Shown: positions 1-8,609, counted from the stretch's first letter. The stretch: DNA of 64,000 bases from CAZHEV01 sp964531335 [NCBI: uncultured bacterium] (GCA_964531335.1 CAZHEV010000007.1:132909-196908), one strand, 5' to 3'. Numbers and translations: made by a program. Notes: generated by a model not told the origin, from the sequence alone.

Positions 1-1211
1 TCGGCGTTTCCGACGACGTAGTTCTCTACGGCGCCGTTGCAGAAGAGGCCCCCGAAGACGTGGAACTGGTCTGGAAGGTCGCCGCCGCCCTTCAGGTAAA
101 CGTCGCCAAGGGCTATGATCACACCGTACCAGGTGAAGGAACCGACTATCTCGACATTTCCATCGATCAGCAACAACCCCCCGCCGTATGCCTCGCCTTT
201 AAGGGTCAGGTCGCCGTTCTCGACGTAAATGACATGGTAATTGTCGTAGTCACCCCAGGCTCCCATCTCGTTGGGATTCTTTGTGTCCCCGATGTAATGG
301 AAGTCCGCGAAGCGGCTCCACGTGTCTACGTACCATTCCAGGTTCAAGTCCTCCGGCGCGGCCTGTATGTCGCTGGAGCCCCCCGAGCCGATGATCTGGT
401 CCCCTTGTTGATGCCCGACCATGCTCAACAGCTTGACTGGGTCCGCCGTCGTGACGATTGCCGGCTTTCTGGTCGAGCCGGATACGGTGTCCTTTGTAAC
501 GGGGTTGAAGTCCTGGCCGCTGATCAGAAAGTCGTCGCCGCCGAAGTGGAAATCGTCGTCCTCCGTGTACAAGCAGGCGTGGATGTCGAAGGCGGGGGGG
601 CGAACGAGATCGACCTCGATCGTGCGGTTGGCCGACGCCTGCTCGCCGCGGGCGGTGACCGTGAGGATCGGGGCCCCGTGTATCAAGTTCCTCCGGTCCG
701 GGGTCGCGCGGTTGTCATCGTGATCGCCGAACCTGAGTATGTTGTTGTTGGAGTCGAGCTTGTAGGTAACCCTGATCCAGGGATAGTAGAGCGGGTCCGC
801 GACCCCGGACTGGACGCTCAAAATCTCCGGGTAGCTCTCGCTTGTCTCGTCGGTCGCGGCGTCGAGGTCGTTATCCAGGCCGTCCGTCGCGGTCGCTGCG
901 TGATCTGGATCCTGGGCGGAACACCCCTTCCTCAGCACGATATATCTTCCCCAGCCGGGGTTGGGCGCCGTCATGTCCTCGCCGATATAGTTCGGGGAGG
1001 CGGGAATTGCGAGCCTGCCCACGGCCTCGTTGATTCCGGCTTCGGCAAGAGATAGGGCTTGCGCGTGCCGGACTGAATTGCCGGTGATCTGAGTCTCGAC
1101 GCGCGAGCTTGTCATGAACGCGCCCCCAAGGGCCGTGAGTCCCACGAGTAGGAGCATTGTTATCACGAGAACGCTGCCGTCCTCTCCTCGCAGCACGTTG
1201 GTGATTCGCAT
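1..1211 (-). CDS. PilX-like minor pilin / pilus assembly protein (partial)
   Basis: This frame is open from an ATG at 1211 to the window edge (403 codons seen), so the C-terminus is missing. The N-terminus has a short basic leader, then a hydrophobic stretch at about residues 14-32, followed by the pattern 'ITGNSVRHAQALSLAEAGINEA'-like A-rich helix typical of the PilX N-terminal family, in which multiple transfers of small residues precede the 'AEAGINEAV' signature. The downstream part contains a Gly/Asn-rich region (for example GGLFCNGAVENYVVGN near the edge) resembling a surface-exposed beta-rich domain. It lies 109 bp after pilW on the same strand and probably shares its transcript. By family knowledge, PilX-type proteins are minor components that prime pilus assembly or carry adhesins. 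Identity as PilX-like is likely; the role of the large C-terminal part is unknown. Confidence 0.7.
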   Translation of the reverse strand, partial: MRITNVLRGEDGSVLVITMLLLVGLTALGGAFMTSSRVETQITGNSVRHAQALSLAEAGINEAVGRLAIPASPNYIGEDMTAPNPGWGRYIVLRKGCSAQDPDHAATATDGLDNDLDAATDETSESYPEILSVQSGVADPLYYPWIRVTYKLDSNNNILRFGDHDDNRATPDRRNLIHGAPILTVTARGEQASANRTIEVDLVRPPAFDIHACLYTEDDDFHFGGDDFLISGQDFNPVTKDTVSGSTRKPAIVTTADPVKLLSMVGHQQGDQIIGSGGSSDIQAAPEDLNLEWYVDTWSRFADFHYIGDTKNPNEMGAWGDYDNYHVIYVENGDLTLKGEAYGGGLLLIDGNVEIVGSFTWYGVIIALGDVYLKGGGDLPDQFHVFGGLFCNGAVENYVVGNA

Positions 1212-1320
1212 CTCTTGTCACCATTCCCTTCCTGTTGCCTGTAAGCTACACGGTGAACGGTCTTCCTGTTCTTGTTCCATTTGACTTGAGTCGATTGCCG
1301 GGCAACGAACTCCTCTGAGC

Positions 1321-2097
1321 TCACGGCAGGTTTGCCGGGAGGTTTCGCGGTGAGATGGTTGTCGACAGCAGGATCCGCCGGTAGTCCTTGAGATAGTTGT
1401 CCTTGGCTTCCCCTTCGGCCAGGACGGCTATCTGAATCTTCGATATGGTGGACTTATTGGGCCCGCCCAGAGGCAGCCCCAGCAGCACGCTGTCGGAAAC
1501 GGTGTAGCCGAACATCCCTGAGTAGGGATCGGTGGAGCCAAAATCGACTAGTGGGTTTCCGTGGACGTCGAAGTATCTGAACATGGGCACATCCAGTTGC
1601 CCGTCGTCGTCAACCTGTTGAGTGATGTTCGATGCTACCACTTCTCCGAAGCCGGTAATGGGGTCGGCGTTGGGGTTTAGGCTGTCGCTGGCCACGCGTC
1701 TCACCACCATGTCCCTGGGATTCGGCGTAACAGCGGCTATGAAGTTGTTGGTGTCTTGGTCCAGGAAATAGGTGATGGTTTCCCCGAGGTCCAGTGATCC
1801 ATCGTCGTCCTTGTCCCTTACGAAGGTCACCCTGTACTGGGAGGCCACGACGATGGGCGTCTGGATATGGCCTGGAATGCCGCATCCTGCGTGGCGCAGG
1901 TCGGTCTCGAGGACATCCAGGGCGATCCTTGCGTTCTGTTGGGCGTCGGCCATGTCAACGCCCGATGATTGGGTGCTCTGACATGTCCCGTAGATGCTGT
2001 AGATGCCGGTCAGGACGAACGCGGACAGGATCAGTCCCAGCATCAGCTCCAGCAGGGTAAACCCTTCGCTTCGTTCAAGTTGTGAGTGCCGGTGCAT
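1321..2097 (-). CDS. PilW-like minor prepilin
   Basis: This 258-residue protein has a class III prepilin signal: a short basic leader, then GFTLLELMLGL with Glu at position +5 of the mature form, followed by a hydrophobic helix. The rest matches the PilW pattern (a conserved 'QNARIALDVLETDLRHAGCG' segment that marks PilW/GspJ-type proteins, then a beta-rich C-terminus). The start is the ATG at 2097, which has GGAG five bases upstream; an upstream in-frame ATG at 2127 would add 10 residues and has a poorer site. PilW forms part of the minor-pilin tip complex that starts pilus polymerisation. It is first in a pilW-pilX transcript with a sigma-54-type promoter about 190 bp upstream. No pilV or fimT lies directly upstream; a second minor-pilin set is at 23.9-27.1 kb. 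Confidence 0.85.
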   Translation of the reverse strand: MHRHSQLERSEGFTLLELMLGLILSAFVLTGIYSIYGTCQSTQSSGVDMADAQQNARIALDVLETDLRHAGCGIPGHIQTPIVVASQYRVTFVRDKDDDGSLDLGETITYFLDQDTNNFIAAVTPNPRDMVVRRVASDSLNPNADPITGFGEVVASNITQQVDDDGQLDVPMFRYFDVHGNPLVDFGSTDPYSGMFGYTVSDSVLLGLPLGGPNKSTISKIQIAVLAEGEAKDNYLKDYRRILLSTTISPRNLPANLP

Positions 2098-2278
2098 AAC
2101 GACTCCAAGAACGTAGGTCGTGGCCATTGGGCCGCTCTCCCGGAGCGGGAGAGGGGTATGGTCGTGATTCGGATTGGTTCGCTCAACGCCCGGTATGGGC
2201 CGCCTTGCGCCCCACTCGTGTGAGGGCGCAGGCGAGGTCCCTTCACGGGTCCCGCCTCAGAAAACCGTGACTCCCGAC
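2098..2278 (-). promoter_or_regulatory. Structured 5' leader of pilW transcript
   Basis: No gene is supported between pilW and its predicted promoter. The leader holds a perfect 8-bp hairpin with a 3-base loop (CTCTCCCG / CGGGAGAG, 2135-2153) ending 38 bases before the pilW start. A longer imperfect hairpin lies at about 2229-2256. There is no obvious U-run after either, so an attenuator is not shown; a role in mRNA stability or translation control is only a guess. Confidence 0.3.
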
Positions 2279-2287
2279 AGAGCAAGG

Positions 2288-2305
2288 CTGCAAGCTAAGT
2301 GCCTA
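2288..2305 (-). promoter_or_regulatory. Sigma-54-type promoter upstream of pilW
   Basis: On the minus strand the site reads AGGCACTTAGCTTGCAGC: GG at 2303-2302, exactly 10 bases, then GC at 2291-2290, matching the -24/-12 layout and the TGGCAC/TTGCA consensus closely. The predicted transcript start is near 2278, giving a leader of about 180 bases. A nearly identical site lies in front of the STAS-pilB genes. Sigma-54 control of pilin genes by PilR-type activators is known in Pseudomonas; no activator gene is in this window. Confidence 0.6.
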
Positions 2306-2595
2306 ATTCGCCGCCGGCTTAGGGCAATTTGCCTGCCCCGAAAGGCACGATTTACCATGAGGTTGAGCGACAGGGGGCCAGCTCCGGGGTTAAGGCATTG
2401 CAATATGGCATGGTCCGGGCGTGTCGAGGTGCAAGAGTACAGCAGCAGAAAGCACTGCCCCGGGAATGGGGGAGGCATTGCAGCCGGGCTGCGCCGCAAG
2501 CGGTTCGGGCGCAAACAGGTACGGGGTCGGCCGTGCCGACGTCTCGCTTCGCCCGAAAGCCCCGTCAAGGCGCCCGCCGGATCCGGGGTAGTGGC

Positions 2596-2623
2596 TTGCA
2601 ATCTCGCCCGGTTACAATACAAT
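2596..2623 (+). promoter_or_regulatory. Sigma-70-type promoter for the asparagine-synthase-like gene
   Basis: TTGCAA (2596-2601), a 16-base spacer and TACAAT (2618-2623). Transcription would start near 2630, giving a leader of about 45 bases to the TTG start at 2675. This argues against the upstream in-frame ATG at 2624, which would be at the promoter itself. The rest of 2306-2595 shows no recognisable gene. Confidence 0.5.
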
Positions 2624-2674
2624 ATGGACTTCGTTTGTAATGACTACGAAACGACGCGACGAGGGGGTGCTCAA

Positions 2675-4231
2675 TTGTTCGGCGTTCTAAGCAAAAGAAG
2701 TCAGGAAGTAGGCCCGGTTGCTGTTTCCATGAATGATGCCATGTCCTTCAAGCACAAGAGCTGCTGGGCCGTTACCGAGAGCGGCGAGGCCAGGCGCTGG
2801 TCCAAGGCAAGTCCTCCCGCTGGGAAGCTCTGCCTAGTATGCCTCCGCCCACCCCTGGGGAAGCGCGGCAGGCTGTTCTACGAGGGGAGACTGTTCAACG
2901 AAGGCCCAATCGAAGACCAGGGGAGCCCCGGGTCGATCCTGAAGAATTCCCTGGAGGTGTTGGAAGGCGAGTACTCGCTTGCCGCCGTCGGAGGGGGGGA
3001 GATGGCGGCAGCGCGCGATCGGGCCGGGCGAAGGCCGGTGTTCTACGGAGAGAACGAGACAATTGCAGCTTTCGCCTCGGAGAAAAAGGCTTTGTGGGCC
3101 GCCGGGATTAGGGACGTAAAGCGTCTGCGCGCGGGAACGCTCGTGGAATTGTCCAAGGACGGAGTGACCGTCTCGGAAGGCGCCGTCATTAAAAGGCAAA
3201 AGCCCACGATAAGCGACCTCGAGACGGCGATCGAGGAATACCGGCGAGTGCTATGCTCGGCCTTCGAGAGCAGGCTGAAGAACGTCAAGAGGGTGGGCGC
3301 TTTGCTTTCAGGCGGCGTTGACAGCACGCTGTCCACGAAGTTGACCCTGGAAATGGCGGATTCGATGGGTTTTGAGGTCAAGGTGTACAGCGCGGGTACC
3401 GAGGGCGCGCCTGACCTTGCGTATGCGAAGCGCTTTACTCAAGAGTTGGGGATCCATCACGTGGTGCGGACGCTTGCCTTTTCGGAGGTCGACTCGTACA
3501 TAACTCGGGTGATGCGGGCGGTTGAAGAGAGGGATTTCATACAGGTGGAAGCCGGGGTCGGAGTGTACAGCGCCGAGGAAGCGGCCGCTCAAGACGGGAT
3601 GGAGGTGGTGGTCTCCGGTCAAGGTCCCGACGAGCTTTGGGGCGGATATGAGTGGTATCCCGGGGTGATCGCGGAGGAGGGATATCAAGGTTTTCTCGAC
3701 AGGAGTTGGGGAGATCTACAAAGGGCGGACATAGAGACTTTCGACAGGGAGAACAGGATCGCCTCCTCTTTTGGTATGGAGGTGGTGTTTCCCTACGCCG
3801 ACACCGAGGTGATAAGGCTGGCGATGGCCGTTTCGCCGGAGTTGAAGATCAACTCTCCGGAAGACAAGATGGGCAAACGCCCACATCGAGAGCTTGCGAA
3901 GCGGGTCGGCGTGCCGGAGGAGTTCGGAGACCGCAAGAAGGACGCCGCGCAACACGGCACCGGTATCCACGGCTTGCTCGATGAGTTGGCCCGCAAGAAC
4001 GGCTTTACCCCTGATGCGGTGGAGAGGATCGGATACAAGAGCGAGAAGATAAGCCAAGAGAAGCTCGGCAGCTCGGCGAGGTACGGGTATCTATTCGGCC
4101 ATGAAGCGAAATGGGAGATAGACGAGCACGTCCAGCTTTTCATCGATTTCATAGCCTACAAAGAAGACCTGCTCAACGAGATCGAGAGGAAGGGTATCGA
4201 AGGATATCTGCGCAAGGCCGGATTGATCTGA
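2675..4231 (+). CDS. Asparagine-synthase-like ATP-dependent amidotransferase, glutaminase Cys missing
   Basis: The 518-residue protein has two parts. Residues 1-180 resemble a class II glutamine amidotransferase domain (RDRAGRRPVFY, then FASEKKAL), but the catalytic Cys2 is replaced by Phe (MFGVL instead of MCGI). Residues about 190-480 are the asparagine synthase/PP-loop domain, with the ATP-binding SGGVDS loop at 212-217 and GQGPDELWGGY further on. The start is TTG at 2675 behind GAGGGGG with a 7-base gap; longer in-frame starts would lie upstream of or inside the predicted promoter. Family knowledge: the enzyme adenylates a carboxylate (classically aspartate) and transfers ammonia. Without Cys2 it should not release ammonia from glutamine and may use free ammonia or another amine. 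It stands alone, so the substrate is open. Confidence 0.75.
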   Translation: MFGVLSKRSQEVGPVAVSMNDAMSFKHKSCWAVTESGEARRWSKASPPAGKLCLVCLRPPLGKRGRLFYEGRLFNEGPIEDQGSPGSILKNSLEVLEGEYSLAAVGGGEMAAARDRAGRRPVFYGENETIAAFASEKKALWAAGIRDVKRLRAGTLVELSKDGVTVSEGAVIKRQKPTISDLETAIEEYRRVLCSAFESRLKNVKRVGALLSGGVDSTLSTKLTLEMADSMGFEVKVYSAGTEGAPDLAYAKRFTQELGIHHVVRTLAFSEVDSYITRVMRAVEERDFIQVEAGVGVYSAEEAAAQDGMEVVVSGQGPDELWGGYEWYPGVIAEEGYQGFLDRSWGDLQRADIETFDRENRIASSFGMEVVFPYADTEVIRLAMAVSPELKINSPEDKMGKRPHRELAKRVGVPEEFGDRKKDAAQHGTGIHGLLDELARKNGFTPDAVERIGYKSEKISQEKLGSSARYGYLFGHEAKWEIDEHVQLFIDFIAYKEDLLNEIERKGIEGYLRKAGLI

Positions 4232-4289
4232 GCGGCCCCCGCCCGGCCCGCCGGCGGCGATCTGCGCGACTGTGGACACCTCCGGCCCG

Positions 4290-4936
4290 AACGACCTGGA
4301 GCGCTCCCTGCCGTGCTGTTGGGTTGTTTGACCCACCTCATAGTCGAGCCGTGTGTCGGCGGAGGGATCTCCCGGTGCCCTGCAGCCGATCTCCGGATCG
4401 GGACTCAACGCAAAGAGGCGAACTCGTGAGTCGGGACGATCCAGCTCGGCCGCGATGTTCTAGGTGAAGCGCATAACGCCGGCTTGGCTGGACGTATAGG
4501 AAGACGCGAGGGGACCCGGTGACGCAGAGTCGTGGCTGAGCACGTTTACGATCCTGCCTCGGTCACGCTCGATCATCCGGGTAAGGAAAGTCCGGCATGT
4601 GAGGAACACGCCGTAAAGGTCCACCGTGATGTCGCCCCACCAGCTCTTCGGATCCGTCTTCGATGGAGGCCCCAGAGAACATAGTCGCCCGGCGTCGTTA
4701 ATCACCAGGTCGACTGCGCCCAACCGTGCTTCGACCTTCTTCGCGAGTCTCATTACTTCTCCGGGGCGGGCGAGGTCGGTTGGGAACATCAGGGCGCGGC
4801 CGCCGTCGCTCTGGATCATCCGATGTGCCGCCACAAGCTCCGATTTCGTTTCAGCTACCAGAGCCACGCTCGCTCCGCGGCGGGCCGGGCACGGGGACAT
4901 AGCGCGGCCGAGCTCCGAGCCCGCGCCCGTGGAGCC
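4290..4936 (-). pseudogene. Decayed short-chain dehydrogenase/reductase (SDR)
   Basis: The minus strand reads as an SDR through defects. The nucleotide-binding turn appears as TGAGSELGRAM at 4930-4900, but a TGA lies just upstream (4939-4937) and the first beta strand with a start codon is missing. The NAG-like motif is VINDAGRL, and the active-site region reads SSYTSSQAG, where the catalytic Lys of YxxxK is Gln. The frame then hits TAG at 4462-4460, directly after MRFT, yet SDR-like sequence continues in the same frame afterwards (NIAAELDRP, ALSPD). So one nonsense codon, a degraded N-terminus and a lost catalytic Lys all point to a dead gene. TAG is used as a normal stop elsewhere here (e.g. 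ackA), so recoding is unlikely. The 3' limit is approximate. Confidence 0.7.
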
Positions 4937-5003
4937 TCAATCTCCCCCCGTACAAGGGAGTGACGGCCAAACTGCAATCTCATGCGCTGCAACCAAGTAA
5001 GGG

Positions 5004-5032
5004 TTGACACTGCTCCACTCTTGTGTTACAAT
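5004..5032 (+). promoter_or_regulatory. Strong sigma-70-type promoter
   Basis: TTGACA (5004-5009), a 17-base spacer and TACAAT (5027-5032): a perfect -35 and a -10 with one mismatch. Transcription should start near 5039, which leaves an unusually long leader of about 225 bases before the beta-helix gene at 5265. The frame of that gene is open through the leader, but the best ribosome-binding site is at 5265. Confidence 0.7.
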
Positions 5033-5264
5033 ATGCACTGATTCGCTTGAGAGGCCCGCGGCGCGGACCTTCGAAGTTCCTAATATGCGACAGATTCCTC
5101 AGCTAGCCTACATCGCCGGCGCCCTCGCACCCCTCGCCGCCCCACGTATGAGGCCGGTGACCGCCGCTGATGTCTTAGAGGGGGTGATGCCTGCCCGACG
5201 ACTCGCTATCGCACGTAGCTTGTATCCGGATGAGCTTCTACAGGAGAATACAGGGAGGTTGTCA

Positions 5265-6551
5265 ATGAGATGCGTTTGGATTCGCTTTGGATTTGTGGCG
5301 ATGATGCTCTCGGCCTTGTGGCTTGCGCCGCAAGCCTCTGAGGCCACGATGAGATACGTCAATCCGGATGGGATTTGCGGAGGAATGACCCCTTGCTACG
5401 CCGGGCTTCAAGCGGCCGTCGACGCCTCCGCCCCGGGCGACGTCATAATGGTCCAGCCCGGCTTGCACACGCTGACGGCGAAGGTCAACGTACACACGCC
5501 GGTGAGCATCTTCGGCAATCAGATGGGCGTCAACCCCCTTCCCATCAACGGCACGAGCCGGACGCCCGGAAGCGCGCATGAGTCGATCATCGACGGCAAT
5601 GGGATCAGCGGGATGATAGTCATAACCGCCGACGACGTGATCCTCGACGGACTGGAGATCAAGAACGGCAACGGGGACCTAATAGATTCGGAGAGTAGCA
5701 TACCCACGGCCAGGATGCAGATCACCAACTGCATCATACACGACGCTCTGTCCGATGAAGCGATCCAGCTCCGCAACGTGAGCTCGCCCGTCGTAGGTTG
5801 CAACTACATCTACGACGTCGCACAGGACGGCATTAACATCTGTTGCGGTTCCGTGGATGCGAAGATCCAGTTCAACGAGCTGCGGAACATACACTCGGAA
5901 AACGCCGCCATATACGTGTACGGCGCGACGAACACTACCATCAAGGGTAACATCGTCGACAACACCACCGTAAATGACGGTATAAAGCTCGGTACCAAAG
6001 GTGGGGGTGACGCGGCCAACACCGGGGGTTTCATCTTCAACAATACCACGACCAACACGAGGCAGGATGGTATCTCGGTATACATGAGCGATACCAGCGT
6101 TGAGTGCAATGACGTCTCGGGCAGCTCGAGCGAGAACGGGGCCATATACATCTCGTGGGCGGTTTCGAACGTGACCGTCATGAACAACGAGGTGCACGAC
6201 AACACGCTGGATACCGGCAAGTGGGGGGATCCGGGCGCCATCATGATCGGTACTGACCCCGATGCCTCCACCATCACGGTGGTAGGCAACAACCTCTACA
6301 ACAACACGCCCAACGGAATGACCAACAAGGCCGCCGCGCTGCTCGGCGCCGAGGGCAACTGGTGGGGCGACCCTAGCGGACCCGGGGGAGCGGGTCCGGG
6401 CTCCGGCGACGCCGTATCCGCCAACGTCGATTACTCGCCATGGCTGGACGAGGAGTCCGCCTACACGTGCCCGGGCGTCAAGACCTGTCCTCCCGAGTAC
6501 GTCCCGCAGGTAAAGAGGAGCTGGGGGGCGATAAAGAGCATGTACAGGTAG
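5265..6551 (+). CDS. Secreted right-handed parallel beta-helix protein
   Basis: The 428-residue protein starts with a signal peptide (Arg residues, a hydrophobic core, then APQASEA at about 20-26). It continues with repeated short strands rich in Asn, Ile and Gly (for example ITADDVILDGLEIKNGNG, then NTTIKGNIVDNTT), the ladder pattern of pectate-lyase-like beta helices. An NWWGDPSGP motif near residue 362 is common at the end of such helices. The start ATG at 5265 has GGGAGG six bases upstream. No catalytic site can be assigned; such folds serve as polysaccharide lyases, surface proteins or adhesins. It is flanked by its own promoter and a strong hairpin, so it is monocistronic. Confidence 0.75.
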   Translation: MRCVWIRFGFVAMMLSALWLAPQASEATMRYVNPDGICGGMTPCYAGLQAAVDASAPGDVIMVQPGLHTLTAKVNVHTPVSIFGNQMGVNPLPINGTSRTPGSAHESIIDGNGISGMIVITADDVILDGLEIKNGNGDLIDSESSIPTARMQITNCIIHDALSDEAIQLRNVSSPVVGCNYIYDVAQDGINICCGSVDAKIQFNELRNIHSENAAIYVYGATNTTIKGNIVDNTTVNDGIKLGTKGGGDAANTGGFIFNNTTTNTRQDGISVYMSDTSVECNDVSGSSSENGAIYISWAVSNVTVMNNEVHDNTLDTGKWGDPGAIMIGTDPDASTITVVGNNLYNNTPNGMTNKAAALLGAEGNWWGDPSGPGGAGPGSGDAVSANVDYSPWLDEESAYTCPGVKTCPPEYVPQVKRSWGAIKSMYR

Positions 6552-6610
6552 AAATGAGGCGGCCGGCCGGGAGTTGGGGCCGACCGAGCGGATCGAGGTG
6601 GCAATGAGCT

Positions 6611-6646
6611 GAGGCGGGGCCGGGCATCGTAGCCCGGCCCCGCCTC
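6611..6646 (+). terminator. Perfect 15-bp hairpin after the beta-helix gene
   Basis: GAGGCGGGGCCGGGC (6611-6625), a 6-base loop, and its exact complement (6632-6646). There is no clear T-run, so termination may be weak or need Rho, but the position 60 bases after a stop codon fits a 3' end. Confidence 0.55.
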
Positions 6647-6822
6647 CTCGTTGGTTGGCCGGCGCGCGACCGAGGCCCATGCCGTGACCCTGAGTTTCGG
6701 CGATGACGGGGGGACGGTTCGATCCCCGGAGAGCCGTGAGTCGCCGGTTTCCATTCGGCGGACGCGACGTACCATGTCTTCAGCATAGTGGCTGTGGATG
6801 ATCTCGGGGGCGATGTCCGAGC

Positions 6823-6984
6823 ATGACTTCGCGGGCGCAGCGTATGGAGGTTGATGATGAGTTCATCGAGACCTTCGGCTACAAGACCTGCGAGGTTTAC
6901 TTCACCACACACGCGGCGAAGGGGCCGGCCGAGGACGACTTGATAATGGCCGCGAAGACGGACGCCCTGTCGGCCGAATGACAA
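6823..6984 (+). CDS. Possible small hypothetical protein (53 aa)
   Basis: An ATG at 6823 opens a 53-codon frame that ends at TGA 6982-6984; an internal ATG at 6844 gives 46 residues. The composition is protein-like (VDDEFIETFGYKTCEVYF, then acidic and Ala-rich), unlike the Arg/Pro-rich noise of other frames in this GC-rich DNA. No good ribosome-binding site or family is recognised, so it may also be a gene remnant. The rest of 6647-7221 shows nothing else. Confidence 0.25.
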
Positions 6985-7221
6985 CGGCCTCGAGGTCGCG
7001 GCCGGGCGATGGCCGGCGGGCCCGAGTAATCCACGGCGCAAGTGTCCCATGTGTGGTAGAATAAGCGCGGATGTGGGAGCGCCGCGGCAGAGTTTTCGTT
7101 TGAACGCTCCGCCGGGATGTCCCATTATTATCGGGATTCATTCACCACCGCGGTCGAAATCCTTGGTTCCAAGTGTGTTTCGGCCTTCGTCTCCGGGCTT
7201 TCAGACATCGTGGGGGGTCAG

Positions 7222-8538
7222 ATGGCGGGCACTACTACCAACCAACCGTCGAAGGGGAGAAGCAAGTTTGCACCCGTATTCTGGGTGGCGAACTTCATCG
7301 AGGTCTTGGAACGGTTTGCCTACTACGGGATCTACTTCAGCTTCGGCATCTACATGTCATCGCTGGGCTACAGCCGCGGGGACCTGGGCGTGGTCCAGAC
7401 GATCTTCATCCTCTTCTCGTACGTCGTTCCTCTGTTCTCCGGGTCGTTTGCGGACCGGTTCGGGTTCAAGAAAGTCCTGATCATCGCATATATGGCTTAT
7501 TTGCCGTCGATTCTGCTCCTGATCCTGACGAAGTCGTTCTCCGGGATCGCGCTGACGATGCTGTGCATAGGCCTGGCCGCCGGGATCTTCAAGCCGCTGA
7601 TTTCCGGGACCGTACGGGCCGTGACCGATTCCACCAATAAGACGCTGGGTTTCGGTATCTTCTACGCCATGGTCAACATAGGCGGTTCGCTAGGTCCAAT
7701 AGTGGCCGGACAGATGCGCGCGATCTCCTGGGACTACGCGTTCCTGATGGCCGCGGGCACGATCGGCTTCATGTTGCTGGTGACGATCTTCTTCTACAAG
7801 GAGCCGCCTCGGGAGTTCGAAGGGGTGACCCTGAAGCAGAAGATGGCGGATATATGGGTGGCCCTCTCCGATATCAAGTTCTCCTTCTTTCTCTTCCTTC
7901 TGGGGGTTTTCTTCTGGATCCCGTTCTGGGCGTTCTTCAATCTCTGCGCCCTGTACGTCGAAACGGACCTGGATACCGCCCAGCTCTACTTCACCGTGAA
8001 GTCCGTGCTGGGAACCTGGGTGACGCAGCACATCTTCGCGCACCAGGATGAGACCGGCACCTGGCGCGTGCTCGGCGAGACGCTCTCACACACCGGCTGG
8101 ATCATTATGATCTTCCAGATCTTCGTGTCGCGCGTGGCGGAGAAGTTCCGGGCCATGCCCACTTTTCTGTTCGGCCTCTTCGTTGCCGCCATCGGCTTCA
8201 CCATAATGGGATACGCCAACCTCTCCGCCCCCGCGCTGGTGTTTCTGGGCATATTCTTCTTCGCGATAGGTGAGATGATATCCTCGCCCAGGATACAGGA
8301 GTACATCACCTGGATGGCCCCCAAGGAGAAGGCGGGGCTCTACATGGGGGCGAACTTCCTCGCCGTGGCCATGGGAGCGTTCGCCGGATCGATATACACG
8401 CCGCTCTCGGGCTACTTCAGGGAGATGGGACACGCGGAGTACGTCTGGTACACTCTGGCCGCTCACATGATCGTGGCGATAGTCGTCCTGCACGTTTTCG
8501 TGAAGCTTGTGGGTGAGTTCAAAGAGCAAGAGGAGTAA
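7222..8538 (+). CDS. POT/PTR2-family peptide transporter (MFS)
   Basis: This 438-residue protein has about 12 hydrophobic segments. It carries the POT family signature near the start (ERFAYYGIYFSF at about 27-38) and the MFS loop motif GSFADRFGFKKV after helix 2. Such proteins are inner-membrane proton-coupled importers of di- and tripeptides. An unusual soluble insert at about residues 243-285 (AQLYFTVKSVLGTW...HQDETGTWRV) sits between helices. The start ATG at 7222 has a G-rich site (GGGGGG) five bases upstream; an in-frame ATG at 7117 would add 35 residues without a good site. It is monocistronic with a terminator downstream. Uptake of peptides would fit the peptidases and oligopeptide importer elsewhere in the window. 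Confidence 0.8.
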   Translation: MAGTTTNQPSKGRSKFAPVFWVANFIEVLERFAYYGIYFSFGIYMSSLGYSRGDLGVVQTIFILFSYVVPLFSGSFADRFGFKKVLIIAYMAYLPSILLLILTKSFSGIALTMLCIGLAAGIFKPLISGTVRAVTDSTNKTLGFGIFYAMVNIGGSLGPIVAGQMRAISWDYAFLMAAGTIGFMLLVTIFFYKEPPREFEGVTLKQKMADIWVALSDIKFSFFLFLLGVFFWIPFWAFFNLCALYVETDLDTAQLYFTVKSVLGTWVTQHIFAHQDETGTWRVLGETLSHTGWIIMIFQIFVSRVAEKFRAMPTFLFGLFVAAIGFTIMGYANLSAPALVFLGIFFFAIGEMISSPRIQEYITWMAPKEKAGLYMGANFLAVAMGAFAGSIYTPLSGYFREMGHAEYVWYTLAAHMIVAIVVLHVFVKLVGEFKEQEE

Positions 8539-8574
8539 ACACGCCGCGGAGGTGGCGCGTGGTTCCATATACGC

Positions 8575-8609
8575 GAGGCCGGCGCATCCTGCGCCGGCCT
8601 CCCATTTTC
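8575..8609 (+). terminator. Rho-independent terminator after the POT transporter
   Basis: A perfect 12-bp stem (GAGGCCGGCGCA / TGCGCCGGCCTC, 8575-8586 and 8590-8601) with a 3-base loop, followed by CCATTTTC. The remaining 8610-8864 holds no supported gene or clear promoter. Confidence 0.7.

Noticed and set aside
60-1055. Long plus-strand open frame of 331 codons
   Set aside because: It is antisense to the PilX-like gene, has a Val/Arg-rich composition typical of shadows in GC-rich DNA, and lacks a ribosome-binding site.
2333-2352. Third sigma-54-like site on the plus strand (GG-N10-GC)
   Set aside because: Only the GG and GC agree with the consensus, and the adjacent gene has a better sigma-70-type promoter.
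2174-2674. N-terminal extension of the asparagine-synthase-like protein
   Set aside because: The added 167 residues look like noise; a promoter at 2596-2623 and a strong ribosome site before TTG 2675 define a later start.
4460-4462. Recoding of TAG as an amino acid
   Set aside because: SDR homology does continue past this TAG, but TAG ends normal genes here (ackA, phosphofructokinase) and the SDR also lost its active-site Lys and N-terminus.
5679-6680. Minus-strand open frame of 333 codons
   Set aside because: Antisense shadow of the beta-helix gene with Val/Arg/Gly-rich composition and no family features.
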